From contig CP154955.1 of the NCBI GenBank assembly GCA_039621445.1, positions 25,050,119 through 25,114,118 on the forward strand: 64,000 nucleotides of DNA, read 5' to 3'. The stretch's first letter is position 1; each line of letters begins with the position of its first letter. Below, in pieces: positions 22,442 through 31,639 of this stretch. Made by a program: the position numbers and the translations under genes. Source of the stretch: Euglena gracilis (lineage: Eukaryota; Euglenida; Euglenophyceae; Euglenales). Under the pieces are notes generated by a model. The model had not been told where the DNA came from. It did no database searches and saw only the letters and a program-made list of their open reading frames with translations.

Positions 22442-24488
22442 GAATCTCGTCCAAACTCAATGCAAAACCTTGGATACTTTGTTCCAATGAACCAACCACT
22501 TGGAAAAGGTCCGAAATTCTTTCAACATCACCCTGCAAACGCTTAATACGTTTGCGGTATGAGGGTAACTCATCCAAAAGTGGTAATTTGTCAACAATGG
22601 AGTCAAAATCCGCTGAAAGCTTTGGAAAAGTGGTGTCCAAGAATTGGACCCGCTTAACCAAAGTTTCCATTGCGGTTGTAAGGGTGTTCAACCGATTCTC
22701 GGTTTGTGGGGTTGTGGTACCCAACGTGGGTTGGAGTACCCCTACCGCATTTTCAGCGGTTTTGTCATCCATCATTGTAGAAAGTCGGTTCTCCAACACC
22801 GAGATTTGTTGTTTTAGTGTGAGAACTTGTTGGGTGACCGAATTTTCGGTCCTCATCAAGGTTTCACAAAATTCTTGTAAGTTTTCCTGATTTTTCGCAA
22901 GCATTTGGTCGTAAAATGTGCGAAAATCAAGGGGTAGTTCGACTTCGCGAACCGTTTGTCCATCCGAGGATGGTTGGAGTCCGGAGACCCTTGTAGAAAG
23001 TGTTTGTACGCGTTTTTGTAAATGGGAAGTGGTGGATTGTAAGGTTTTGTGTTGGGTATTCAAATCCGCAAGTGCGGTTTCAATGCCGGTGATATCCGGA
23101 ATTGATTTTTGAATACCGTTGCACCGTTTGTGCAAATCCGCAAACGCGGATTCGATTTTGTTCACATCCGCTTGTAACTGATTGTGCAAATCGGTTACAG
23201 TGGATCGTAATGCTCCCATACTGGGATTTTTGGTGGAAATTTCCGCAAAGCGGCGTTGTAAGTCCCCAATTGCAGTTTGTAGTCCCGAAACATCCGCAAA
23301 AGCGGTTTTCAGGTCTGCAAACGCAATTTGGAGGTCCGCATTCGCGGTTTGGATGGTAGTTATGACCGTTTCTCGGTCTTGGAGTTCCGCATTCGCGGTT
23401 TGTAAGCTAAGAATCACCGCATCGCGGGATTGGAGTTCCGCCGTAGCGGTTTGTAGCGCATTGGACGCAGTTTCAAGTTTTTGTATGTCGTTTTGCCACT
23501 TTTCATGGAGGAAATCTTGCCGATGCGCGATTTCCGCCACTTGAGTGTGCAATGTGGTCAAATTGTGGGAAACTTCACCGCATTTGCAGGAAGTTTGTTC
23601 CAAACGAGCAATCCGCTCTTCCAGTTGTTGAGCAAAAGCTCTTTGTACATAGTTTTCGCGTATTTGTGTAAAATTTTGATGAAAACTTGCGTTTTCATCA
23701 CCCAAACGCAAAATGCGTTCCTGGGATTGTTGTACAACATTGGATAGGGTTGAGAAGTGCTCATATGAGACATATGAGCCAAGTTCCGCACCCGTAGGCG
23801 CTTTATCCCGTTGTTGTAGGCGGGACTGCATTTCTTGCATTGTATAAGAAAAGTTTTCCAGTTGTGTGAACAATTGTTGTAAATTTTGTTGTAAATGTGA
23901 AAATTTTGCGTTATTCCGCGATTCCGCGGTTTGGAGGGTCTCTTGTACCTGTTGGAAGTTGTGTACCAAGGTGTTGCGCAAAAATGCGTCAAAACCTTGG
24001 TGGAGGTTCTGAAGGTCCATTGTAGTGGAGTTAAAATTCTTTTGGCAAAATTGTCCAAATTCTTGGATATATTGCCAAAGGAAGTCCAGCTTGCCGAAAA
24101 CGGCCTTGTGACTGTCTTCATCAAATTGTAGGACTTGGTTCAGTGTTTTAGCGCAATTTTGGACACATGCTTCGATGTGTCGAAATTGCTGTTGTAGTGG
24201 GTGGTTCTCCGGTAAATTTGCGACTGCGCGCTCAACGGTATTACTGGAGAACGAATCCCGGTCTTCTTCGGGGTCATTGTCCATGGGAACAATGACACCG
24301 GCAGTGTCCGGGACCACCAACCGCATTTCAGCGGACCAAGGTAGTTCTGGGATTTCTCCCAATTGTGGAGGGGGGGGCAAGTCCCGAATGGGGCTTACCG
24401 GTGGTAGGGCCGGGGGGGGTTGGAAAAAACAAGGTGTTTCCAACCCGTCCTCGTAAGGGGGGGGGCTCTGTAGGCAATTGGGTGCCAA
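22119..24488 (-). CDS. Gag N-terminal coiled-coil part
   Basis: 789-codon frame beginning with a Pro-rich segment (about 1-80), then from about 90 to 720 almost continuous heptad repeats rich in Leu, Gln, Ala and Asn. Tandem LQTANAELQ / LQTAFADL units lie around 350-420. This predicts a long coiled coil. The C-terminal 60 residues are Ala/Ser/Asp/His-rich. It lies directly upstream of the capsid-like part, with the frame changing at a C-run, so I read it as the N-terminal half of an unusually large Gag. No transmembrane or enzymatic motif is seen. The frame is open for 2.4 kb, which argues for a young or functional copy. Confidence 0.65.
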   Translation of the reverse strand: MAPNCLQSPPPYEDGLETPCFFQPPPALPPVSPIRDLPPPPQLGEIPELPWSAEMRLVVPDTAGVIVPMDNDPEEDRDSFSSNTVERAVANLPENHPLQQQFRHIEACVQNCAKTLNQVLQFDEDSHKAVFGKLDFLWQYIQEFGQFCQKNFNSTTMDLQNLHQGFDAFLRNTLVHNFQQVQETLQTAESRNNAKFSHLQQNLQQLFTQLENFSYTMQEMQSRLQQRDKAPTGAELGSYVSYEHFSTLSNVVQQSQERILRLGDENASFHQNFTQIRENYVQRAFAQQLEERIARLEQTSCKCGEVSHNLTTLHTQVAEIAHRQDFLHEKWQNDIQKLETASNALQTATAELQSRDAVILSLQTANAELQDRETVITTIQTANADLQIAFADLKTAFADVSGLQTAIGDLQRRFAEISTKNPSMGALRSTVTDLHNQLQADVNKIESAFADLHKRCNGIQKSIPDITGIETALADLNTQHKTLQSTTSHLQKRVQTLSTRVSGLQPSSDGQTVREVELPLDFRTFYDQMLAKNQENLQEFCETLMRTENSVTQQVLTLKQQISVLENRLSTMMDDKTAENAVGVLQPTLGTTTPQTENRLNTLTTAMETLVKRVQFLDTTFPKLSADFDSIVDKLPLLDELPSYRKRIKRLQGDVERISDLFQVVGSLEQSIQGFALSLDEIHAKSHNPPHFAPENRVFGGQNAASSSQRAFRASTEASSDARHPNRDFVHQIRDSLDANPSKSAVCAPLQASSDAHALQASTDAHDHEHAYNRDYNRPFIPQLKIPPP

Positions 24489-24494
24489 AAGGCA

Positions 24495-25094
24495 CTAATT
24501 CCCAGTTCCATTCGGGCATTCTGCCCACTTGTGAGTCAGACTCCGCAGAAGCGGAAGGGGTCCATAGACCCATTGTAGGGTTATGTTGTACCGTTGTTTT
24601 AACAGTGGGTCCGCGAATGCGGGTTGGGTCCTGTAGACCCTTGTGGGGGGGAGGGGGGGGGGGGGGAGGGGGGGGGCACGCCAAAGCGGCTTGGTCCGAC
24701 AGGACCCTTGGAGGGGGGGCGGCCACCGCCAAAGCGGCTTGGGTCCGAAGACCCTTGGAGGGGGGGGGTACCGCCGAAGCGGCTTGTTGTAGGGGGGGGG
24801 CACCGCTAATGCGGTTTGGGTTCGAAAACCCCGTTGTGGGGGGGGGACCGCCGAAGCGGCTTGGGGGTCCGGGGCTTGTAGGGAAAGAGTTTTCAGTGCA
24901 GAAGCGGCTTGGGCATCCGCCCCTTGTGGATAAAAATTTTCTGTCGCTAAAGCGACTTGGGCATTCGCCCCTTGTAAAGAAAAATTATCTGTCGCCGTAG
25001 CGACTTCGTCTGCATTCTGCAGTCCACGAAGCGAACCTATTAACAAGGCATAGTTAATAGGTGCGTTTCCAGTATGTGCATGTGCACTTTGCAT
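24495..25094 (-). CDS. repeat-rich Gag leader
   Basis: 199-codon frame from the first ATG after the primer-binding site. It contains four or more degenerate repeats of the type ATxNFxxQGAxAQxA followed by Pro runs. At DNA level this is a G-run + GCGGCTTGG tandem repeat at about 24640-25010. The frame breaks in the G/C runs near 24640-24675 and 24460. Switching frame at those runs would connect it to the coiled-coil part. It may be the true Gag N-terminus or an untranslated leader. Confidence 0.4.
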   Translation of the reverse strand: MQSAHAHTGNAPINYALLIGSLRGLQNADEVATATDNFSLQGANAQVALATENFYPQGADAQAASALKTLSLQAPDPQAASAVPPPQRGFRTQTALAVPPPYNKPLRRYPPPPRVFGPKPLWRWPPPLQGSCRTKPLWRAPPLPPPPLPPTRVYRTQPAFADPLLKQRYNITLQWVYGPLPLLRSLTHKWAECPNGTGN

Positions 25095-25303
25095 TTCAGA
25101 TGAAAAATTGGGAAAATTTTTGTGAAAATCGTAAAAATTGTAAAAATTGTAAAAACTTGTGTGAAAAGACCCAAAAAGATAAGCAAAGGTGGGGGCTCAG
25201 AGGCGTTGTGATGCAGCCGTAGCCACTTGTGCCCCTGAGACACCTCGCCCGTGCTTAGGCGCCTTTTTCTGAGTTTTTCTTTGGTCGTTCGACCGTTAAA
25301 CCT

Positions 25304-25315
25304 ATTCTGCTACCA
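25304..25315 (-). other. primer-binding site, initiator tRNA-Met type
   Basis: TGGTAGCAGAAT directly follows the 5' LTR on the minus strand. It resembles the TGGTATCAGAGC-type site complementary to the 3' end of initiator tRNA-Met used by many Ty1/Ty3 elements. Confidence 0.75.
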
Positions 25316-25747
25316 AGTGTACGTCCCACCCCGGCTTTTCTACTTATGCTTTCCTCCCGAAAAGCCCGTGGGGGGAGTAACAATAAAATTTGCTTCCCTT
25401 TTCCCCTTTTGAATGCAAAGCACACAAGCAGAAGAATTGGTGGGACCGCAGTCCCTTATATGAAAGTGACTTTCGCTCTTTCGAGCTTTGTAAAAGAAAG
25501 AAATAAAACTTGTATTCAAATGGGCCTTCGCCCTCAGTATTCTAAAAGAGAATTGCAAAGCACCAAACCCAATAACCTTGAATTAGGAACCAGTTACTTT
25601 CGCTAAGCTTTCGCCAGCTCTGAGCCTCTCTCTTTGTCTTATGGTTTAACCATGCCACTGTGTACAGCCCGGCCGTAGCCAGCTTGTAGGCCGTAGCCCA
25701 TTGTATCTGGTACACAGTGCCATGGCAGAATGGCTGCCTGGTACACA
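25316..25747 (-). repeat. 5' LTR
   Basis: 432 bp, TGTGTACC ... GTACACT on the minus strand, matching the 3' LTR in length; the stretches compared are identical. It is followed by a primer-binding site and preceded by GTTTG. Near-identity of the LTRs indicates a recent insertion. Confidence 0.85.
25456..25460 (-). promoter_or_regulatory. TATA box candidate in the 5' LTR
   Basis: TATAA in the middle of the LTR on the transcribed strand, at the equivalent position in both LTRs. It is the only promoter-like element I can point to. Confidence 0.4.
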
Positions 25748-25752
25748 CAAAC
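25748..25752 (-). other. target-site duplication GTTTG (5' side)
   Basis: CAAAC on the plus strand is GTTTG on the element strand. It matches the 5 bp after the 3' LTR. Confidence 0.7.
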
Positions 25753-27040
25753 CCACCGCTCACCACGGCACTAAAAATTGGCGCCGCCAGGAAAACGGAA
25801 AGCCCTGGTGGGGGGGGGGGGGTTGGAACTCCCCAGGTTGAGCCAGTTTTCAGAACATGCTGCAAGAAGAAAACCTTTTGACAAATAAAAATTTCAGGAA
25901 GACAAATGCTAGAAACACAAGCAAAAGAGAAAACCAATAAAGAAAGCAAAAAACAAAGTGCGCAATTTACAACAACAGAGTCCTGTGTTTTTACTGAAAA
26001 CACCACAGGACCCTGACAAGAGCTGCCAATACCTTCACGTCTTCTTCTTTTGTAACTTCTTTGACTGAAACTTCACACTAACTTCACATTCCACACGTGG
26101 AACCTGTGAGTGGAAGAATCACACATGAAACACAACATGGATGACAGACAATTGGGATGGAAAAAAAGAACATTGGCAAATCTGGCAAAATTCCAGAATG
26201 AAGCCACATGTCCAAAAATTAAAAGCACACAATGCCAGGTGAAAACACTCCCAAAACACGGGTCAAAGACAGAGCTGCAGCAAGTGTTCTCTGTGAAATG
26301 GAAGCAAAAGTTCCTTCATGTAAAACACCACCAGAAAACCACATGGACCGCCAGAAAATGATAGAAAAAACAGAACGCACAATAGAAGACCTGCCACACA
26401 AGAGGGTGGCACTCAAAATTGTCACTCAGCGGAGCGTATTTTGGAAAAAATGGCAAATTTTTGAAAGTGGTCTAGATGCATCAGAAAAGACCAGGAGAAC
26501 AATTCCTCAAAAGTCACCTTCAGGGGGGGCATACCTGCTTCGACGTTCAATAAATCCTGCATCAATAAATTCCTTATCCTTCAAATAGTTCGATTCTGAG
26601 TTCCAGACAAAGAAAAACAACCAATTTCAAGGGGAGAGCACACCAGTTTTGCTCCCAATTAGGAAGTCCTTCCGTCCGCGATCGCCGCGAATGCTTTGAA
26701 ACTGTTGAGATTTCAGTTTTCTGAGATTTCATGAAAATATGGAAAAATGCAATAAAACCGTGCAAATTTCACTTTACTGAAATTTCAGGCCTTTTGAAAA
26801 CTTTTGGCCATTACTACTTGTACTTGACAGTGACCAATAATTCACACCTCATATTTTGTCCAACAATGTCTTCGGGCTTCAAAATATACCCCACCAGGGG
26901 GTTTCACTTGTCCGACATGATATGCGAAAGAAAAAAAATAGACACTCAGAAAGTGTCAGTCAGAATAGCATTAGGAATCACCAAAGGTACAAACTTTGTG
27001 GGGGATTATTACGCGGGGTTTATTGCGCGGCTCTGCCGTG
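25753..27040. other. no gene recognised
   Basis: AT-rich sequence with a G-run at about 25807-25820. At 26887-26948 a block (CCCCACCAGGGGGTTTCA ... TAGACACTCAGAAAG) recurs at 42699-42757. No coding similarity was seen. Confidence 0.4.
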
Positions 27041-27041
27041 T

Positions 27042-27200
27042 CCGAGGGGTTTAATTAATTTAATAAAACCCCTCGGAAAAAGGGAGCGCGAGTATTAGTG
27101 TTCCATGGAATTTGGCGCATGTCTGTACCATGCCCCCCCCATATAAGACCCCCCCTCGGGAGCCAAAATCCCAGGGGGGGTCTTATATGGGGGGCATGGT
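27042..27200. repeat. two small foldbacks
   Basis: A hairpin lies at 27042-27079 (TCCGAGGGGTTT ... AAACCCCTCGGA). A C/G-terminated foldback lies at 27127-27200, with ends ACCATGC + C-run + ATATAAGAC inverted on the other side. The ACCATGC-C-run terminus is the same as that of the element at 45306-45709. Confidence 0.7.
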
Positions 27201-28121
27201 AAACCACATTTGACTCAAAAAGGGTTTTTCATTGAGTCATTTTCATGTATTTCCCTATTATTCAAAAAGGTTCCTTTTGGGTTTACATGATTTTACATGA
27301 TTTCATTGGGTAGGAAGCATGCAGCTAAAACAGAAGCTACGTTCCGAAAGACCTCGACCAAGGAACACTGAAGATGGAGGAGATTGCCACCACGTCTTTG
27401 TTCATCATCAGAAAATCCGTTGTTTCGCTATGATAGAACACAATGTCGCCCCCTATCTTCAGAAATAGCTTGATCACGCGATTCCTAATCGCCTGATCTG
27501 CTACTAACCAAAATAACCAAAATACAATTCCACAGTGCTTCACAAAGAGTGTAGACGCTCAAGCCTTGTTGACTTACCGCTTTTGTCCTCATGCTTTGCA
27601 GATCACAAAGCACATTCAAATTAAAAGCTTGAAAAAGCTTTTTTTTGCGAGGTTGCTTCATAAGAATTCGGCAAACAAAAGGGCGTCGGCCATCGAAAAC
27701 GGGGTGTCTCTCCCGCATTCAATACACCCAAAAACTATTCTGCTGATGCTTTTGATGCCCTTGTACTACGATATGCGTGAATGGGCAACAAAGGGACGGA
27801 TGCAAGTTGATTTCATCTGACCATTGTATTGATTCATCACGTATTTCACAGGAGTGAATGAATATTGCACACTTGGCTGTGCACAATAGTATATGAACAT
27901 GCACGCACCCATGTGTGATGACCCTGCTCACGGCATATTATCTTTGCTCTTGGAGCAAGATAGAGTGATATGCCATTTCTCGGTCCAGACCTCCTGATCC
28001 CATGCACCCTCTGTCTGGGTAAAAGCTGTGAGTTTCACTCTGGACTGCATGACCCCAGAGATCTCCGAGTACAAGCTGTTTTATGACGATTGCATCCCCA
28101 AAACACCAATGATTCTCCTTT
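27201..28121. other. no gene recognised
   Basis: Open frames on both strands (for example minus 27337-27543 and plus 27566-27820) give no recognisable motifs. GATTCCTAATCGCC, a word found repeatedly in the window, lies at 27480. Confidence 0.35.
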
Positions 28122-28254
28122 AAGGCTGTGTTTATAGCAACATGGCTTTGGTCAAAGTCTGTGTTTCTAAACACAGACTTTGGCGTGCCGAAGTCTGTGT
28201 TTAGAAACACAGACTTTGACCTAAGTCTGTGTTTCTAAACACGGACTCCGACCA
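28122..28254. repeat. nested palindromes, AAGTCTGTGTTT family
   Basis: Perfect 30-bp arms at 28151-28180 and 28191-28220, each itself palindromic, plus a third unit. The lead-in (GGCTGTGTTTATA...GCAACATGGC) recurs at 29938-29963, 1.8 kb downstream, next to another nested palindrome. Confidence 0.8.
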
Positions 28255-28312
28255 AGAAAATTGTGTTCACAATATTTGGACCCGAAGCATCCCGATGCAG
28301 AAATAAGGAGCA

Positions 28313-28860
28313 CTTTGGGGGGGGGGTCAATTTTTGGGCTTTGGCGCCTTCGGCGCCAAGAGAAAATAGCCACTTTGAGGGGGGGGGGAAAAATTTGCCA
28401 AAACGGCCATTGTGAGGGAGGGGACACTTTGGGGGGGGGTCAAACTTTGGGCTTTGGCGCCTTCGGCGCCCAGAAAAAATGGCCACTTTGAGGGGGGGAA
28501 CAAATTTGCCAAAACGGCCATTGTAGGGAGGGGACACTTTGGGGGGGTCAATTTTTGGGCTTCGGCGCCTTCGGCGCCAAGGGGGGGGGAACAAATTTGC
28601 CAAAGCGGCCATTTTGAGGGAGGGGACACTTTGGGGGGGGGTCAATTTTTGGGCTTTGGCACCTTCGGCGCCCAGAAAAATGGCCACTTTGAGGAGGGGG
28701 GGAACAAATTTGCCAAAATGGCCATTGTAGGGAGGGGACACGTTGGGGGGGGGGTCAATTTTTGGGCTTTGGCGCCTTCGGCGCCAAGAGAAATTGGCCA
28801 CTTTGAGGGGGGGGGGACAAATTTGCCAAAAAATTGGCCACTCTGGGGGCACTTTGAGGG
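28313..28860. repeat. five tandem ~110-bp G-run units with GGCGCC hairpin
   Basis: Each unit holds a G-run, TCAATTTTTGGGCTT, the hairpin GGCGCCTTCGGCGCC, then GCCACTTTGAGG, G-run, and ACAAATTTGCCAAAA. Both strands show open frames because the unit lacks stops, but no protein is likely. Confidence 0.85.
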
Positions 28861-29106
28861 GTGAGGGTTTTTTTTGACCCAAGTGGCCCAGAGGGAAGTT
28901 CCCCAAAAATATCACCACACAAGGTTAGGTTAGGTGACATCTGGTGCTCATCAACTTAAGCCTACCAAAGAACTCTTGGATCGTTGGGTGCAGCGCCCAC
29001 AGCATTCTTATCAACGTTGCAAAGTGAAACAGGCAAAATGGGGTATTGAAAGAAAGGAGTCGATGCAAATCTTGTGTCACCTTTCACGTGTTCCCCATGT
29101 TAGTAA
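28861..29106. other. no gene recognised
   Basis: A plus-strand frame from 28934 gives a Lys/Gln-rich peptide of about 60 residues before running into the LINE tail. No family was recognised. Confidence 0.3.
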
Positions 29107-29195
29107 ATATATACGGTGGTGGGGCGAACCGAGTCCACCGACCAGTGGCACAGCCTACTGGGTTTCGTCAGAGTTCGAGGGAGGGGGGCTATGTA
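29107..29195 (-). repeat. LINE 3'-tail insertion (antisense)
   Basis: Reverse complement of the last ~85 nt of the tandem-array trailer (GGTTCGCCCCACCACCGT end at 29107, GTACAT near 29194). It is joined to TATATA on the target side and is a severely 5'-truncated insertion. Confidence 0.75.
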
Positions 29196-29809
29196 CAGAT
29201 GGGCGCAGCCCATGGGCAGTGTGGTTGTGTGCGGTAGCAAGGTAGGGGGTAAGGGGGATTAGCAGTGAGGCCAGTGGGCTTCAAGGCGGTCGTGTAAGTG
29301 CCGGAGGTCGACTACTGTTGGTGGAGTCGGAGCCCTTCGGGCAACCTGGCCCGTTATCGGAGATCATGTTCACGGTTGCGGGGCATGGTTGTGGGCGGTT
29401 AGGCGGCTTTGTGGGCCACTGTTTGGCGGCTTTGTGGGCCACCGTTTGGTTCTCGGGCCTCGGTTCCTGTTTCCGGGCGTAGCGGTGGCCGGAGGGCGTG
29501 ATGACGCGATCAGTGCGGAGTCGATTAGTCGATTAGGGAGGTTCCCCATGTTTAACGGTAATGTTACCACTGTTTCGAAAGGATTCTAGTTCGGAAGACC
29601 ACAGGCGGCGGCAAAAAATCTGCCCGGGACACAAGGCAACGCCCCGTAGCAGCAGGGAGTCAACGTTGCAGCCTGCCACAAAGTGGCAGCGGCCGCAGTT
29701 TACTGTGCAACAAAGCGATGTTCTGCATCGCCGTTACAAAACATCATAACGGCGGCCTGCCGTAGAGCCTTTCCCGTGCAGGCTTCTTTTTGACGACTCT
29801 ATATCAAGA
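29196..29809. other. no gene recognised
   Basis: Contains a short duplication (GGCGGCTTTGTGGGCCAC, twice at about 29400-29440). A plus-strand frame reading RKTTGGGKKSAR near 29600 faintly resembles a histone H3 N-tail but breaks off at once. Not called. Confidence 0.3.
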
Positions 29810-29930
29810 ACTGCATCTTAAACGCAGACTCTGACCTGAGTCTGCGTTTCGAAACGCAGACTCAGGCCGAAGGCCTGAGTCTGCGTTTCGAAACGCAGAC
29901 TCAGGTCAGAGTCTGCGTTTAAGACGCAGT
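29810..29930. repeat. 59-bp-arm nested palindrome
   Basis: Arms 29810-29868 and 29872-29930 with a GAA spacer and one mismatch. Each arm contains the smaller palindrome CGCAGACTCAGG-type around TTTCGAAA. It is followed at 29938-29985 by a copy of the lead-in seen at 28124. Confidence 0.9.
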
Positions 29931-30295
29931 TATTTAAGGCTGTGTTTATAAAGCAACATGGCTTTGGTCAAAGTCTGTGTTTCAGACCCCCCCCCTCAAG
30001 CATGGTCCGGTATTTTAATCGTTTGTCGTTTAAAACTCGTTTTTTATTGCAGAGATTAAAACATTTTGTATTTAGGTCGTTTTTTATACACTGAGGGGGG
30101 TCTGCGGCTACCCTAACGGGAATTTGTCGCATCAGTATGGAAGGCCACCGCGGATGAGTTCCCTCGTCGGCTTCTAAGAGCAAACCAAAGTAGCCGCCAG
30201 CTGAACAGACAGAATTAAAAGTGCGTCGTGACCGAGGCAGACCGGCCCAGGTTGGACGGAGGGGGTTTTTGGACAAGGACCCCCGGAAAACATAA

Positions 30296-30760
30296 AACAG
30301 GCCCCCCCCCACGTGTGTCCCAAAACTTGCCCGAGATGGGGCACAAAACTGCCCACAAGCTGGGGGCACCAAACTCGCCCCACAGCTTGGGAACCCAAGC
30401 TGTGCCAGAAAAACTGGACATAAAATGTTTCCCCCAACTGTGAGCAACCTGTGGCAACAAAACGTTGCCCCACCTGTTCCACCAAACTGGCCCCAAATTC
30501 AAACTGGACACAAAATGTTTCCCCCATCTGTGGCCAAGATTTGTGGCCCACAGCTGTGCCCAAGATGTGCCCAGTCCCCAAAATGTGCCAGGAAACTGTT
30601 GCCCCCAGCTGTGGCACCAAACTGCCGCCAAGATGTGCACCAAAATGTCCCCAAAATGTGCCAACAAGCTGGACCCAAAATGTTTCCCCCTCTGTGGCAA
30701 AGGTGTGGCCTCCAATATGCGGCACCAAAATGGGGAGGGGGTGAATGTTGCAGTTGCTGG
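30296..30760. repeat. degenerate CCCAAA-CTGTGGCACC repeats
   Basis: More than fifteen degenerate units of the type CCCAAAATGTG/GCCCCACAGCTGTGGCAC. This is the opposite-strand form of the TTTTGGGCCAC tract at 1.0 kb. Several units repeat AAACTGGACACAAAATGTTT. Confidence 0.7.
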
Positions 30761-31200
30761 TTTGACAAAACAAAAACAGTTTGAAAGATATTTTTTTCAG
30801 ATCTGGGCAAGGCAAAACACAGCTGAAACATAAATGGAACCAAGGTACCAATAACTTCTGCAGCACAGCACGATGAACTTCTGCAGCACCTCCTCAAACT
30901 CTGCTCAAGTTGTTCATTAACTTTTCTTTCGACGTACTCAACTTTCAAGCAAAACACCTGGACCTTGAAGCTTGTAACTTGAAGGGTGTTCTTAAAACCC
31001 TTCTTGAACTCCTCCACGGGCCTTAACTTGTTGCCTGTATGAAAGAAAGAAGCTCTTCTGAATGAAAGAATGCATCCCCATACATGGTCTTCCACTGACA
31101 TATTAGGCATCTCCATTTTCGCGAATCGCGAAGTGTTTAAAACAATGCTCTGAAAAATAGCAGTGTTTTAATCAAAAGGGCAAATGTTTCTGTTTTAAAC
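30761..31200. other. no gene recognised
   Basis: AT-moderate sequence with CTTCTGCAGCA words also seen at 42.5 kb. No coding similarity. Confidence 0.35.
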
Positions 31201-31218
31201 GCTTTATATTCAAACCCT

Positions 31219-31397
31219 GCCCCCCCTAAATGACCCCCCCCCCTAGATGACCCCCCTGGGGGGTCATCTAGGGGGGGGGGTCATAGAGCAGAGCAATTTT
31301 TCAAGTGGGAAAAGTATCCCCCCCCCTAAATGACCCCCCCTAGATGACCCTTTGGGGGGTCCTGAAGCAACATTAATAGGGTCATTTAGGGGGGGGT
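31219..31397. repeat. C-run/TAAATGA-TAGATGA foldback
   Basis: Units of C-run + TAAATGA and C-run + TAGATGA, each followed by its inverted copy. Outer ends are CCCCCCTAAATGAC and GTCATTTAGGGGGG. Same architecture as the foldbacks at 0.02, 27.1 and 45.3 kb with different linker words. Confidence 0.7.
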
Positions 31398-31569
31398 ACT
31401 GCAAAACACTCTCTTGCACCTGCCAGTTTTGCTTTTTTTGCACTTGGCACCTCTGGCCAGCAACAATGAAGTGTTCCAAAATCGGATCTCATGGGGTGCC
31501 AGACACTGAATCAACATTCCAATGTAAAAAAGTTGAAAACTGCACAAGGGGGCCAACCCGGACGATTTT

Positions 31570-31622
31570 TTCGTAGCACGAAAAATCACGGAAAATCACG
31601 AAAAGTCACGAAAAATCACGAA
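31570..31622. repeat. AAAATCACGAA minisatellite
   Basis: Four to five units of about 11 bp. Confidence 0.7.
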
Positions 31623-31639
31623 TGTGAATTTGGGGCCCC

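Larger units (their letters stand above)
11964..25752 (-). mobile_element. rearranged Ty3-like LTR retrotransposon
   Basis: Minus-strand order from the right: TSD GTTTG, 5' LTR (25747-25316), tRNA-Met-like PBS, repeat-rich gag leader, coiled-coil Gag part, capsid-like part, Pol with RT, Pol tail. The distal third (extra 776-codon ORF, polypurine tract, 3' LTR, TSD GTTTG) is on the plus strand at 12.1-15.97 kb. LTRs are the same length (432 bp) and their sampled stretches are identical. Reading the 3' LTR in its own orientation, it is followed by GTTTG, the same 5 bp that precedes the 5' LTR. A single insertion followed by inversion of 12078-16374 explains this. RNase H and integrase are missing. 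The intact element would have been about 13 kb. Confidence 0.8.

Noticed and set aside
15532-25747. DIRS-like retrotransposon with inverted terminal repeats
   Set aside because: The ends are LTR-like with a tRNA primer site on one side and a polypurine tract on the other, plus a shared 5-bp target duplication. No tyrosine recombinase was seen. Inversion of a Ty3-like element explains it better.
28235-28918. 227-codon minus-strand frame
   Set aside because: Produced by the five-unit G-run tandem repeat; the peptide is an exact translation of the repeat.
29570-29760. histone H3 fragment
   Set aside because: Only about 12 residues resemble the H3 tail, without continuation into the fold domain.
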